NCBI RefSeq assembly: GCF_051014685.1
Contig: NW_027478486.1
Location: 248,001-312,000 of the forward strand
Direction of reading: 5' to 3'
DNA length: 64,000 nt
Source: Ptiloglossa arizonensis
Taxonomy: Eukaryota; Arthropoda; Insecta; Hymenoptera; Colletidae
Shown here: one piece after another, positions 24,120 to 37,656 of the stretch
How the letters are laid out: each line of letters begins with the position of its first letter
Position numbering within the stretch: the first letter of the stretch is position 1
The notes under the pieces: generated by a model
What the model was told of the DNA's origin: nothing
The model's database searches: none
Seen by the model: only the letters and a program-made list of their open reading frames with translations
Made by a program: the position numbers and the translations under genes

Positions 24120-27100
24120 CCGTTCGCGAGATATGGGAGTTTGAAGTTAAGGAATGGTTGAGAAACCACCAAAATTTTCGCTGATCTGATACTCGAAACC
24201 AATAACTGGAATGGCCTAGGGGAAAAGTACACATACCGTTGAAATCGGGCGAGTTTCTGCTTTCAGATGCAATAGCAGTTTCTCGTGTTCGTCAATCCGT
24301 TCGCGAGATATGGGAGTTTGAGGTTAAGGAATGGTTGAGAAACCATCAAAATTTTCGCAAGTCTTATACTCGAAACCAATAACTACTATGGCATAGGGCA
24401 AAAATACACATACCTTTGTAATCGGGCAAGTTTCTGCTTTCAGATGCAACAGGAATTTCACGTGTTCGTCAATCCGTTCGCGAGATATGGGAGTTTGAAG
24501 TTATGGAATGGTTGAGAAACCATCAAAATTTTCGCAAGTCTGATACTCGAAACCAATAACTACTATGGCCTAGGGCAAAAATACACATACCGTTGTAATC
24601 GGGCGAGTTTCTGCTTTCAGATGCAACAGTAATTTCTCGAGTTCGTCAATTCGTTCGCGAGATATGGGAGTTTGAAGTTAAGCAATGGTTGAGCTACCAT
24701 CAAAATTTTCGAAAGTCTGATACTCGAAACCAATAACTACAAAGGCCTAGGGGAAAAATACACATACCGTTGTAATCGGGCGAGTTTCTACTTTCAGATG
24801 CAATAGGAATGTCTCGAGTTCGTCAATCCGTTCGCGAGATATGGGAGTTTGAAGTTAAAGAATGGTTGAGATTCCATCAAAACTTTCGCATATCTGATAC
24901 ACGAAACCAATAACTACTATGGCCTAGGGCAAAAATACACATACCGTTGTAATCGGGCGAGTTTCTGCTTTCAGATGCAACAGGAATTTCTCGAGTTCGT
25001 CAATTCGTTCGCGAGATATGGGAGTTTGAAGTTAAGGAATGGTTGAGAAACAATCAAAGTTTTCGCAAGTCTTATACTCGAAACCACTAACTACTATTGC
25101 CTATTGCAAAAATACACATACCGTTGTAATCGGGCGAGTTTCTACTTTCAGATACAACAGGAATATCTCGAGTTCGTCAATCCGTTCGCGAGATATGGGA
25201 GTTTGAAGTTAACGAATGGTTGAGAAACCATCAAAATTTTCGCAAGTCTGATACTCGAAACCAATAACTGGAATGGCCTAGGAGAAAAGTACACACACCA
25301 TTGTAATGGGGCGAGTTTCTACTTTCAGATGCAACAGGAACATCTCGAGTTCGTCAATCCGTTTACGAGATATGGGAGTTTGAAGTTAAGGAATGCTTGA
25401 GAAACCATCAAAATTTTTGCAAGTCTGATACTCGAAACCAATAACTACTATGGCCTAGGGCAAAAATACACATACCGTTGTAATCGGGCGAGTTTCTGCT
25501 TTCAGATGCAACAGGAATTACTCGAGCTAGTCAATTCGTTCGCGAGATATGGGAGTTTGAAGTTATGGAATGGTTGAGAAACCATCAAAATTTTCGCAAG
25601 TCTGATACTCGAAACCAATAACTACTATGGCCTAGGGCAAAAATACACATACCGTTGTAATCGGGCGAGTTTCTACTTTCAGATGCAACAGGAATTTCTC
25701 GAGTTCGTCAATCCGTTCGCGAGATATGGGAGTTTGAAGTTAAGGAATGGTTGAGAAACCATCAAAATTTTCGCTGGTCTGTTACTCGAAACCAATAACT
25801 GGAATGGCCTTGGAGAAAAGCACACACACCATTGTAATGGGGCGAGTTTCCACTTTCAGATGCAACAGGAATATTTCGAGTTCGTCAATCCGTTCGCGAG
25901 ATATGGGAGTTTGATGTTAAGAAATGGTTGAGAAACCATCAAAATTTACGCAAGCCTGATACCAGAAACCAATAACTACAAAGGCCTAGCGCAAAAATAC
26001 GCATACCGTTGAAATCGGGCGAGTTTCTGCTTTCAGATGCAATAGCAGTTTCTCGTGTTCGTCAATCCGTTCGCGAGATATGGGAGTTTGAGGTTAAGGA
26101 ATGGTTGAGAAACCATCAAAATTTACGCAAGCCTGATACCAGAAACCAATAACTACAAAGGCCTAGCGCAAAAAATACACATACCGTTGTAATCGGGCGT
26201 GTTTCTGCTTTCAGATGCATTAGGAATTTCTCGAGTTCGTCAATCCGTTCGCATGATATGGGAGTTTGAGGTTAAGGAATGCTTGAGAAACAATCAAAGT
26301 TTTCGCAAGTCTTATACTCGAAACCAATAACTACTATTGCCTAGGGCAAAAATACACATACCGTTGTAATCGGGCGAGTTTCTACTTTCAGATGCAACAG
26401 GAATTTCTCGAGTTCGTCAATCCGTTCGCGAGATATGGGAGTTTGAAATTAAGGAATGGTTGAGAAACCATCAAAATTTTCGCAAGTCTGATACTCGAAA
26501 CCAATAACTACTATGGCCTAGGCAAAAATACACATACCGCTGTAATAGGGCGAATTTCTGCTTTCAGATGCAACAGGAATTTCTCGAGTTCGTCAATTCG
26601 TTCGCGAGATATGGGAGTTTGAAATTAAGGAATGGGTGACAAACCATCAAAATTTTCGCTGGTCTGATACTCGAAACCAATAACTGGAATGGCCTAGGGG
26701 AAAGGTACACACACCATTGTAATCGGTCGAGCTTCTACTTTCAGATGCAATAGGTTTTTCTCGAGTTCGACAATCCGTTCGCGAGATATGGGAGTTTGAA
26801 GTTAAGGAATGGTTGAGAAACCATCAAAATTTTCGCTGGTCTGATACTCGAAACCAATAACTGGAATGGCCTAGGGGAAAGGTACACACACCATTGTAAT
26901 CGGTCGAGCTTCTACTTTCAGATGCAATAGGTTTTTCTCGAGTTCGACAATCCGTTTGCGAGATATAGGAGTTTGAAGTTAAGGAATGGTTGAGAAACCA
27001 AAATTTTCGCAAGTCTGATACTCGAAACCAATAACTGGAATCGCCTAGGGGAACAGTACACACACCATTCTAATCGGGCGAGTTTCTACTTTCAGATGCA

Positions 27101-27560
27101 ATAGGAATTTCACGGGTTCGCCAATCCGTTCGCGAGATATGGGAGTTTGAAGTTAAAGAATGGTTAAGATTCCATCAAAACTTTCGCATATCTGATACTC
27201 GAAACCAATAACTACTATGGCCTAGGGCAAAAATAAACATACCATTGTAATCGGCCGAGTTTCTACTTTCAGATGCAACAGGAATATCTCGAGTTCGTCA
27301 ATCCGTTTACGAGATATGGGAGTTTGAAGTTAAGGAATGCTTGAGAAACCATCAAAATTTTCGCAAGTCTGATACTCGAAACCAATAACTACTATGGCCT
27401 AGGGCAAAAATACACATACCGTTGTAATCGGGCGAGTTTCTGCTTTCAGATGCAACAGGAATTTCTCGAGCTAGTCAATTCGTTCGCGAGATATGGGAGT
27501 TTGAAGTTAAGGAATGGTAGAGAAACCATCAAAATTTTCGCAAGTCTGATACTCGAAACC
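24120..27560. repeat. Higher-order block A, copy 1 (about 3.4 kb)
   Basis: This block is repeated at about 33310-36758 with an offset of 9189-9198 bp. Matching rare markers are GAAACCACCAAAATTTTCGC (24172 and 33361), CAATAGCAGTTTCTCGTG (near 24271 and 33469), TGCCTATTGCAAAAATAC (near 25098 and 34298), CATTAGGAATTTC (near 26218) and a 3-bp deletion giving GAAACCAAAATTTTCGC (near 26994 and 36192). One monomer, starting at about 26816, differs sharply between the copies. Confidence 0.87.
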
Positions 27561-29640
27561 AATAACTACAAAGGCCTAGGGGAAAAATACACATACCGTT
27601 GTAATCGGGCGAGTTTCTACTTTCAGATGCAGCAGGAATTTCTCGAGTTCGTCAATCCGTTCGCGAGATATGGGAGTTTGAAATTAAGGAATGGATGAGA
27701 AACAATCAAAATTTTCGCAAGTCTGATACACGAAACCAATAACTACTATTGCCTAGGGCAAAAATACACTTACCATTGTAATCTGGCGAGTTTCTACTTT
27801 CAGATGCTACAGGAATGTCTCGAGTTCGTCAATCCGTTCGCGAGATATGGGAGTTTGAAGTTAAGGAATGGTTGAGAAACCATCAAAATTTTCGCAAGTC
27901 TGATACTAGAAACCAATAACTACTATGGCCTAGGGCAAAAATACAGTTACCGTTGTAATCGGGCGAGTTTCTGCTTTCAGATGCAATAGGAATTTCTCGA
28001 GTTCGTCAATCCGTTCGCAAGATATGGGAGTTTGAAGTTAAGGAATGGTTGAGAAACCATCAAAATTTTCGCTGGTCTGATACTCGAAACCAATAACTGG
28101 AATGGCCTAGGGGAAAAGTACACACACCATTGTAATGGGGCGAGTTTCTACTTTCAGATGCAACAGGAATATCTCGAGCTCGTCAATCCGTTCGCGAGAT
28201 ATGGGAGTTTGAAGTTAAAGAATGGTTGAGATTCCATCAAAACTTTCGCATATCTGATACTCGAAACCAATAACTACTATGGCCTAGGGCAAAAATACAC
28301 ATACCGTTGTAATCGGGCGAGTTTCTGCTTTCAGATGCAACAGTAATTTCTCGAGTTCGTCAATTCGTTCGCGAGATATGGGAGTTTGGAGTTAAGCAAT
28401 GGTTGAGCTACCATCAAAATTTTCGAAAGTCTGATTCCCAAAACAAATAACTACAAAAGCCTAGGGGAAAAATACACATACCGTTGTAATCGGGCGAGTT
28501 TCTACTTTCAGATGCAATAGGAATGTCTCGAGTTCGTCAATCCGTTCGCGAGATATGGGAGTTTGAAGTTAAAGAATGGTTGAGATTCCATCAAAACTTT
28601 CGCATATCTGATACTCGAAACCAATAACTACTATGGCCTAGGGTAAAAATACACATACCGTTGTAATCGGGCGAGTTTCTGCTTTCAGATGCAACAGGAA
28701 TTTCTCGAGTTCGTCAATTCGTTCGCGAGATATGGGAGTTTGAAGTTAAGGAATGGTTGAGAAACAATCAAAGTTTTCGCAAGTCTTATACTCGAAATCA
28801 CTAACTACTATTGCCTAGGGCAAAAATACACATACCGTTGTAATCGGGCGAGTTTCTACTTTCAGATACAACAGGAATATCTCGAGTTCGTCAATCCGTT
28901 CGCGAGATATGGGAGTTTGAAGTTAACGAATGGTTGAGAAACCATCAAAATTTTCGCAAGTCTGATACTCGAAACCAATAACTGGAAAGGCCTAGGAGAA
29001 AAGTACAAACACCATTGTAATTGGGCGAGTTTCTACTTTCAGATGCAACAGGAATATCTCGAGTTCGTCAATCCGTTCACGAGATATGGGAGTTTGAAGT
29101 TAAGGAATGGTTGAGATTCCATCAAAACTTTCGCATATCTGATACTCGAAACCAATAACTACTATGGCCTAGGGCAAAAATACACATACCGTTGTAATCG
29201 GGCGAGTTTCTGCTTTCAGATTCAACAGGAATTTCTCGAGTTCGTCAATTCGTTCGCGAGACATGGGAGTTTGAAGTTAAGGAATGGTTGAGAAACCATC
29301 AAAATTTTCGCAAGTCTTATACTCGAAACCACTAACTACTATTGCCTAGGGCAAAAATACACATACCGTTGTAATCGGGCGAGTTTCTGCTTTCAGATGC
29401 AACAGGAATTTCTCGAGTTCGTCAATTCGTTCGCGAGATATGGGAGTTGGAAATTAAGGTATGGTTGACAAACCATCAAAATTTTCGCTGGTCTGATACT
29501 CGAAACCAATAACTACTATGGCCTAGGCAAAAATACACATACCGCTGTAATAGGGCGAATTTCTGCTTTCAGATGCAACAGGAATTTCTCGAGTTCGTCA
29601 ATTCGTTCGCGAGATATGGGAGTTTGAAGTTATGGAATGG
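27341..29640. repeat. 13-monomer higher-order unit B, copy 1 (2,300 bp)
   Basis: This is the first of two adjacent copies, offset 2300 bp (13 monomers minus one base). The one-base loss is in the monomer with GGCCTAGGCAAAAATAC. Private markers include CGAGCTAGTCAATTCG, GATGCTACAGGAATGTC, AATACAGTTACCG, GATTCCCAAAACAAATAAC and CGAGACATGGGAG. Variants of the same order of monomers recur at about 38880-41020 and 42410-44557. Confidence 0.92.
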
Positions 29641-31990
29641 TTGAGAAACCATCAAAATTTTCGCAAGTCTGATACTCGAAACCAATAACTACTATGGCCT
29701 AGGGCAAAAATACACATACCGTTGTAATCGGGCGAGTTTCTGCTTTCAGATGCAACAGGAATTTCTCGAGCTAGTCAATTCGTTCGCGAGATATGGGAGT
29801 TTGAAGTTAAGGAATGGTAGAGAAACCATCAAAATTTTCGCAAGTCTGATACTCGAAACCAATAACTACAAAGGCCTAGGGGAAAAATACACATACCGTT
29901 GTAATCGGGCGAGTTTCTACTTTCAGATGCAGCAGGAATTTCTCGAGTTCGTCAATCCGTTCGCGAGATATGGGAGTTTGAAATTAAGGAATGGATGAGA
30001 AACAATCAAAATTTTCGCAAGTCTGATACACGAAACCAATAACTACTATTGCCTAGGGCAAAAATACACTTACCATTGTAATCTGGCGAGTTTCTACTTT
30101 CAGATGCTACAGGAATGTCTCGAGTTCGTCAATCCGTTCGCGAGATATGGGAGTTTGAAGTTAAGGAATGGTTGAGAAACCATCAAAATTTTCGCAAGTC
30201 TGATACTAGAAACCAATAACTACTATGGCCTAGGGCAAAAATACAGTTACCGTTGTAATCGGGCGAGTTTCTGCTTTCAGATGCAATAGGAATTTCTCGA
30301 GTTCGTCAATCCGTTCGCAAGATATGGGAGTTTGAAGTTAAGGAATGGTTGAGAAACCATCAAAATTTTCGCTGGTCTGATACTCGAAACCAATAACTGG
30401 AATGGCCTAGGGGAAAAGTACACACACCATTGTAATGGGGCGAGTTTCTACTTTCAGATGCAACAGGAATATCTCGAGCTCGTCAATCCGTTCGCGAGAT
30501 ATGGGAGTTTGAAGTTAAAGAATGGTTGAGATTCCATCAAAACTTTCGCATATCTGATACTCGAAACCAATAACTACTATGGCCTAGGGCAAAAATACAC
30601 ATACCGTTGTAATCGGGCGAGTTTCTGCTTTCAGATGCAACAGTAATTTCTCGAGTTCGTCAATTCGTTCGCGAGATATGGGAGTTTGGAGTTAAGCAAT
30701 GGTTGAGCTACCATCAAAATTTTCGAAAGTCTGATTCCCAAAACAAATAACTACAAAAGCCTAGGGGAAAAATACACATACCGTTGTAATCGGGCGAGTT
30801 TCTACTTTCAGATGCAATAGGAATGTCTCGAGTTCGTCAATCCGTTCGCGAGATATGGGAGTTTGAAGTTAAAGAATGGTTGAGATTCCATCAAAACTTT
30901 CGCATATCTGATACTCGAAACCAATAACTACTATGGCCTAGGGTAAAAATACACATACCGTTGTAATCGGGCGAGTTTCTGCTTTCAGATGCAACAGGAA
31001 TTTCTCGAGTTCGTCAATTCGTTCGCGAGATATGGGAGTTTGAAGTTAAGGAATGGTTGAGAAACAATCAAAGTTTTCGCAAGTCTTATACTCGAAATCA
31101 CTAACTACTATTGCCTAGGGCAAAAATACACATACCGTTGTAATCGGGCGAGTTTCTACTTTCAGATACAACAGGAATATCTCGAGTTCGTCAATCCGTT
31201 CGCGAGATATGGGAGTTTGAAGTTAACGAATGGTTGAGAAACCATCAAAATTTTCGCAAGTCTGATACTCGAAACCAATAACTGGAAAGGCCTAGGAGAA
31301 AAGTACAAACACCATTGTAATTGGGCGAGTTTCTACTTTCAGATGCAACAGGAATATCTCGAGTTCGTCAATCCGTTCACGAGATATGGGAGTTTGAAGT
31401 TAAGGAATGGTTGAGATTCCATCAAAACTTTCGCATATCTGATACTCGAAACCAATAACTACTATGGCCTAGGGCAAAAATACACATACCGTTGTAATCG
31501 GGCGAGTCTCTGCTTTCAGATTCAACAGGAATTTCTCGAGTTCGTCAATTCGTTCGCGAGACATGGGAGTTTGAAGTTAAGGAATGGTTGAGAAACCATC
31601 AAAATTTTCGCAAGTCTTATACTCGAAACCACTAACTACTATTGCCTAGGGCAAAAATACACATACCGTTGTAATCGGGCGAGTTTCTGCTTTCAGATGC
31701 AACAGGAATTTCTCGAGTTCGTCAATTCGTTCGCGAGATATGGGAGTTGGAAATTAAGGTATGGTTGACAAACCATCAAAATTTTCGCTGGTCTGATACT
31801 CGAAACCAATAACTACTATGGCCTAGGCAAAAATACACATACCGCTGTAATAGGGCGAATTTCTGCTTTCAGATGCAACAGGAATTTCTCGAGTTCGTCA
31901 ATTCGTTCGCGAGATATGGGAGTTTGAAGTTATGGAATGGTTGAGAAACCATCAAAATTTTCGCAAGTCTGATACTCGAAACCAATAACT
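29641..31990. repeat. 13-monomer higher-order unit B, copy 2 (2,300 bp)
   Basis: This unit is nearly identical to the preceding 2.3 kb. The only difference I noticed is T to C (GAGTCTCTGC for GAGTTTCTGC) near 31508. The match ends near 31990, where this copy continues ATAACTGGAATGG and the corresponding place reads ATAACTACTATGG. The near-identity implies a very recent duplication or conversion, or an assembly duplication. Confidence 0.92.
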
Positions 31991-33309
31991 GGAATGGCCT
32001 AGGAGAAAAGTACACACACCAATGTAATGGGGCGAGTGTCTACTTTCAGATGCAACAGGAATATCTCGAGTTCGTCAATCCGTTCGGGAGATATGGGAGT
32101 TTGAAGTTAAGGAATGGTTGAGAAACCATCAAAATTTTCGCAAGTCTGATACTCGAAACCGATAACTACTATGGCCTAGGGGAAAAATACACATACCATT
32201 GTAATCGGCCGAGTTTCTGCTTTCAGATGCAACAGGAATTTCTCGAGTTCGTCAATCCGTTCGCAAGATATGGGAGTTTGAAGTTAAGGAATGGTTGAGA
32301 AACAATCAAAATTTTCGCAAGTCTGATACACGAAACCAATAACTACAAAGGCCTAGGGGAAAAATATACATACCTTTGTAATCGGGCGAGTTTCCACTTT
32401 CAGATGCAACAGGAATTTCTCGAGTTCGTCATTCCGTTCGCGAGATATGGGAGTTTGAAGTTATGGAATGGTTGAGAAACCATCAAAATTTTCGCAAGTC
32501 TGATACTCGAAACCAATAACTACTATGGCCTAGGGCAAAAATACACATACCTTTGTAATCGGGCAAGTTTCTGCTTTCAGATGCAACAGGAATTTCTCGT
32601 GTTCGTCAATCCGTTCGCGAGATATGGGAGTTTGAAATTAAGGAATGGTTGAGAAACCATCAAAATTTACGCAAGCCTGATTCCAGAAACCAATAACTAC
32701 AAAGGCCTAGCGCAAAAATACGCATACCGTTGTAATGGGGCGAGTTTCTACTTTCAGATGCAACAGGAATATCTCGAGTTCGTCAATCCGTTCGCGAGAT
32801 ATGGGAGTTTGAAGTTAACGAATGGTTGAGAAACCATCAAAATTTTCGCAAGTCTGATACTCGAAACCAATAACTGGAATGGCCTAGGAGAAAAGTACAC
32901 ACACCATTGTAATGGGGCGAGTTTCTACTTTCAGATGCAACAGGAATATCTCGAGTTCGTCAATCCGTTCACGAGATATGGGAGTTTGAAGTTAAGGAAC
33001 GCTTGAGAAACCATCAAAATTTTCGCAAGTCTCATACTCGAAACCAATAACTACTATGGCCTAGGGCAAAAATACACATACCGTTGTAATCGGGCGAGTT
33101 TCTGCTTTCAGATGCAACAGGAATTTCTCGAGTTAGTCAATTCGTTCGCGAGATATGGGAGTTTGAAGTTAAGGAATGGTAGAGAAACCATCAAAGTTTT
33201 CGCAAGTCTGATACCCGAAACCAATAACTACAAAGGCCGAGGGGAAAAATACACATACCGTTGTAATCGGGCGAGTTTCTACTTTCAGATGCAACAGGAA
33301 TTTCTCGAT
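31991..33309. repeat. Satellite monomers between blocks B and A
   Basis: About seven to eight monomers of the same subfamilies occur here, including the variants GGAGATATGGG (CGTTCGGGAG) near 32090, AACCGATAACTAC near 32157 and TTTCTCGATTTTGTC near 33301. The order of variants resembles parts of the 18-monomer unit at 46-51 kb. No other feature is present. Confidence 0.8.
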
Positions 33310-36300
33310 TTTGTCAATCCGTTCGCGAGATATGGGAGTTTGAAGTTAAGGAATGGTTGAGAAACCACCAAAATTTTCGCTGATCTGATACTCGAAACCA
33401 ATAACTGGAATGGCCTAGGGGAAAAGTACACATACCGTTGAAATCGGGCGAGTTTCTGCTTTCAGATGCAATAGCAGTTTCTCGTGTTCGTCAATCCGTT
33501 CGCGAGATATGGGAGTTTGAGGTTAAGGAATGGTTGAGAAACCATCAAAATTTTCGCAAGTCTTATACTCGAAACCAATAACTACTATGGCATAGGGCAA
33601 AAATACACATACCTTTGTAATCGGGCAAGTTTCTGCTTTCAGATGCAACAGGAATTTCTCGTGTTCGTCAATCCGTTCGCGAGATATGGGAGTTTGAAGT
33701 TATGGAATGGTTGAGAAACCATCAAAATTTTCGCAAGTCTGATACTCGAAACCAATAACTACTATGGCCTAGGGCAAAAATACACATACCGTTGTAATCG
33801 GGCGAGTTTCTGCTTTCAGATGCAACAGTAATTTCTCGAGTTCGTCAATTCGTTCGCGAGATATGGGAGTTTGAAGTTAAGCAATGGTTGAGCTACCATC
33901 AAAATTTTCGAAAGTCTGATACTCGAAACCAATAACTACAAAGGCCTAGGGGAAAAATACACATACCGTTGTAATCGGGCGAGTTTCTACTTTCAGATGC
34001 AATAGGAATGTCTCGAGTTCGTCAATCCGTTCGCGAGATATGGGAGTTTGAAGTTAAAGAATGGTTGAGATTCCATCAAAACTTTCGCATATCTGATACA
34101 CGAAACCAATAACTACTATGGCCTAGGGCAAAAATACACATACCGTTGTAATCGGGCGAGTTTCTGCTTTCAGATGCAACAGGAATTTCTCGAGTTCGTC
34201 AATTCGTTCGCGAGATATGGGAGTTTGAAGTTAAGGAATGGTTGAGAAACAATCAAAGTTTTCGCAAGTCTTATACTCGAAACCACTAACTACTATTGCC
34301 TATTGCAAAAATACACATACCGTTGTAATCGGGCGAGTTTCTACTTTCAGATACAACAGGAATATCTCGAGTTCGTCAATCCGTTCGCGAGATATGGGAG
34401 TTTGAAGTTAACGAATGGTTGAGAAACCATCAAAATTTTCGCAAGTCTGATACTCGAAACCAATAACTGGAATGGCCTAGGAGAAAAGTACACACACCAA
34501 TGTAATGGGGCGAGTTTCTACTTTCAGATGCAACAGGAACATCTCGAGTTCGTCAATCCGTTTACGAGATATGGGAGTTTGAAGTTAAGGAATGCTTGAG
34601 AAACCATCAAAATTTTTGCAAGTCTGATACTCGAAACCAATAACTACTATGGCCTAGGGCAAAAATACACATACCGTTGTAATCGGGCGAGTTTCTGCTT
34701 TCAGATGCAACAGGAATTACTCGAGCTAGTCAATTCGTTCGCGAGATATGGGAGTTTGAAGTTATGGAATGGTTGAGAAACCATCAAAATTTTCGCAAGT
34801 CTGATACTCGAAACCAATAACTACTATGGCCTAGGGCAAAAATACACATACCGTTGTAATCGGGCGAGTTTCTACTTTCAGATGCAACAGGAATTTCTCG
34901 AGTTCGTCAATCCGTTCGCGAGATATGGGAGTTTGAAGTTAAGGAATGGTTGAGAAACCATCAAAATTTTCGCTGGTCTGTTACTCGAAACCAATAACTG
35001 GAATGGCCTTGGAGAAAAGCACACACACCATTGTAATGGGGCGAGTTTCCACTTTCAGATGCAACAGGAATATTTCGAGTTCGTCAATCCGTTCGCGAGA
35101 TATGGGAGTTTGATGTTAAGAAATGGTTGAGAAACCATCAAAATTTACGCAAGCCTGATACCAGAAACCAATAACTACAAAGGCCTAGCGCAAAAATACG
35201 CATACCGTTGAAATCGGGCGAGTTTCTGCTTTCAGATGCAATAGCAGTTTCTCGTGTTCGTCAATCCGTTCGCGAGATATGGGAGTTTGAGGTTAAGGAA
35301 TGGTTGAGAAACCATCAAAATTTACGCAAGCCTGATACCAGAAACCAATAACTACAAAGGCCTAGCGCAAAAATACACATACCGTTGTAATCGGGCGTGT
35401 TTCTGCTTTCAGATGCATTAGGAATTTCTCGAGTTCGTCAATCCGTTCGCATGATATGGGAGTTTGAGGTTAAGGAATGCTTGAGAAACAATCAAAGTTT
35501 TCGCAAGTCTTATACTCGAAACCAATAACTACTATTGCCTAGGGCAAAAATACACATACCGTTGTAATCGGGCGAGTTTCTACTTTCAGATGCAACAGGA
35601 ATTTCTCGAGTTCGTCAATCCGTTCGCGAGATATGGGAGTTTGAAATTAAGGAATGGTTGAGAAACCATCAAAATTTTCGCAAGTCTGATACTCGAAACC
35701 AATAACTACTATGGCCTAGGCAAAAATACACATACCGCTGTAATAGGGCGAATTTCTGCTTTCAGATGCAACAGGAATTTCTCGAGTTCGTCAATTCGTT
35801 CGCGAGATATGGGAGTTTGAAATTAAGGAATGGGTGACAAACCATCAAAATTTTCGCTGGTCTGATACTCGAAACCAATAACTGGAATGGCCTAGGGGAA
35901 AGGTACACACACCATTGTAATCGGTCGAGCTTCTACTTTCAGATGCAATAGGTTTTTCTCGAGTTCGACAATCCGTTCGCGAGATATGGGAGTTTGAAGT
36001 TAAGGAATGGTTGAGAAACCATCAAAATTTTCGCAAGTCTGATTCCCGAAACCAAAAACTAGAAAGGCCTAGGGGAAAAATACACATACTGTTGTAATCG
36101 GGCGAGTTTCTACTTTCAGATGCAACAGGAATTTCTCGAGTTCGTCAATCCGTTTGCGAGATATAGGAGTTTGAAGTTAAGGAATGGTTGAGAAACCAAA
36201 ATTTTCGCAAGTCTGATACTCGAAACCAATAACTGGAATCGCCTAGGGGAACAGTACACACACCATTCTAATCGGGCGAGTTTCTACTTTCAGATGCAAT

Positions 36301-36758
36301 AGGAATTTCACGGGTTCGCCAATCCGTTCGCGAGATATGGGAGTTTGAAGTTAAAGAATGGTTAAGATTCCATCAAAACTTTCGCATATCTGATACTCGA
36401 AACCAATAACTACTATGGCCTAGGGCAAAAATAAACATACCATTGTAATCGGCCGAGTTTCTACTTTCAGATGCAACAGGAATATCTCGAGTTCGTCAAT
36501 CCGTTTACGAGATATGGGAGTTTGAAGTTAAGGAATGCTTGAGAAACCATCAAAATTTTCGCAAGTCTGATACTCGAAACCAATAACTACTATGGCCTAG
36601 GGCAAAAATACACATACCGTTGTAATCGGGCGAGTTTCTGCTTTCAGATGCAACAGGAATTTCTCGAGCTAGTCAATTCGTTCGCGAGATATGGGAGTTT
36701 GAAGTTAAGGAATGGTAGAGAAACCATCAAAATTTTCGCAAGTCTGATACCCGAAACC
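33310..36758. repeat. Higher-order block A, copy 2 (about 3.4 kb)
   Basis: This is the second copy of 24120-27560. It differs mainly in the monomer at about 36010-36150, which reads GATTCCCGAAACCAAAAAC with AGAAAGGCC and GTCAATCCGTTTGCGAG where copy 1 has a near-repeat of its own left neighbour. Outside that patch, matches are close. Confidence 0.87.
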
Positions 36759-37656
36759 AATAACTACAAAGGCCGAGGGGAAAAATACACATACCGTTGT
36801 AATCGGGCGAGTTTCTACTTTCAGATGCAACAGGAATTTCTCGATTTTGTCAATCCGTTCGCGAGATATGGGAGTTTGAAGTTAAGGAATGGTTGAGAAA
36901 CCACCAAAATTTTCGCTGATCTGATACTCGAAACCAATAACTGGAATGGACTAGGGGAAAAGTACACACACCATTGTAATGGGGCGAGTTTCTACTTTCA
37001 GATGCAACAGGAATATCTCGAGCTCGTCAATCCGTTCGCGAGATATGGGAGTTTGAAGTTAAAGAATGGTTGAGATTCCATCAAAACTTTCGCATATCTG
37101 ATACTCGAAACCAATAACTACTATGGCCTAGGGCAAAAATACACATACCGTTGTAATCGGGCGAGTTTCTGCTTTCAGATGCAACAGTAATTTCTCGAGT
37201 TCGTCAATTCGTTCGCGAGATATGGGAGTTTGGAGTTAAGCAATGGTTGAGCTACCATCAAAATTTTCGAAAGTCTGATTCCCAAAACCAATAACTACAA
37301 AGGCCTAGGGGAAAAATACACATACCGTTGTAATCGGGCGAGTTTCTACTTTCAGATGCAATAGGAATGTCTCGAGCTCGTCTATCCGTTCGCGAGATAT
37401 GGGAGTTTGAAGTTAAAGAATGGTTGAGATTCCATCAAAACTTTCGCATATCTGATACTCGAAACCAATAACTACTATGGCCTAGGGCAAAAATACACAT
37501 ACCGTTGTAATCGGGCGAGTTTCTGCTTTCAGCTGCAACAGGAATTTCTCGAGTTCGTCAATTCGTTCGCGAGATATGGGAGTTTGAAGTTAAGGAATGG
37601 TTGAGAAACAATCAAAGTTTTCGCAAGTCTTATACTCGAAATCACTAACTACTATT
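36759..37656. repeat. Satellite monomers, partial block-B order
   Basis: About five monomers follow the order of unit B (GAGCTCGTC, AGCTACCATC, GATTCCCAAAACC, TTCCATCAAAACTTTCGC), but with substitutions such as GAGCTCGTCTATCC and CAGCTGCAACAGG. This is a diverged partial copy of unit B. Confidence 0.8.
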
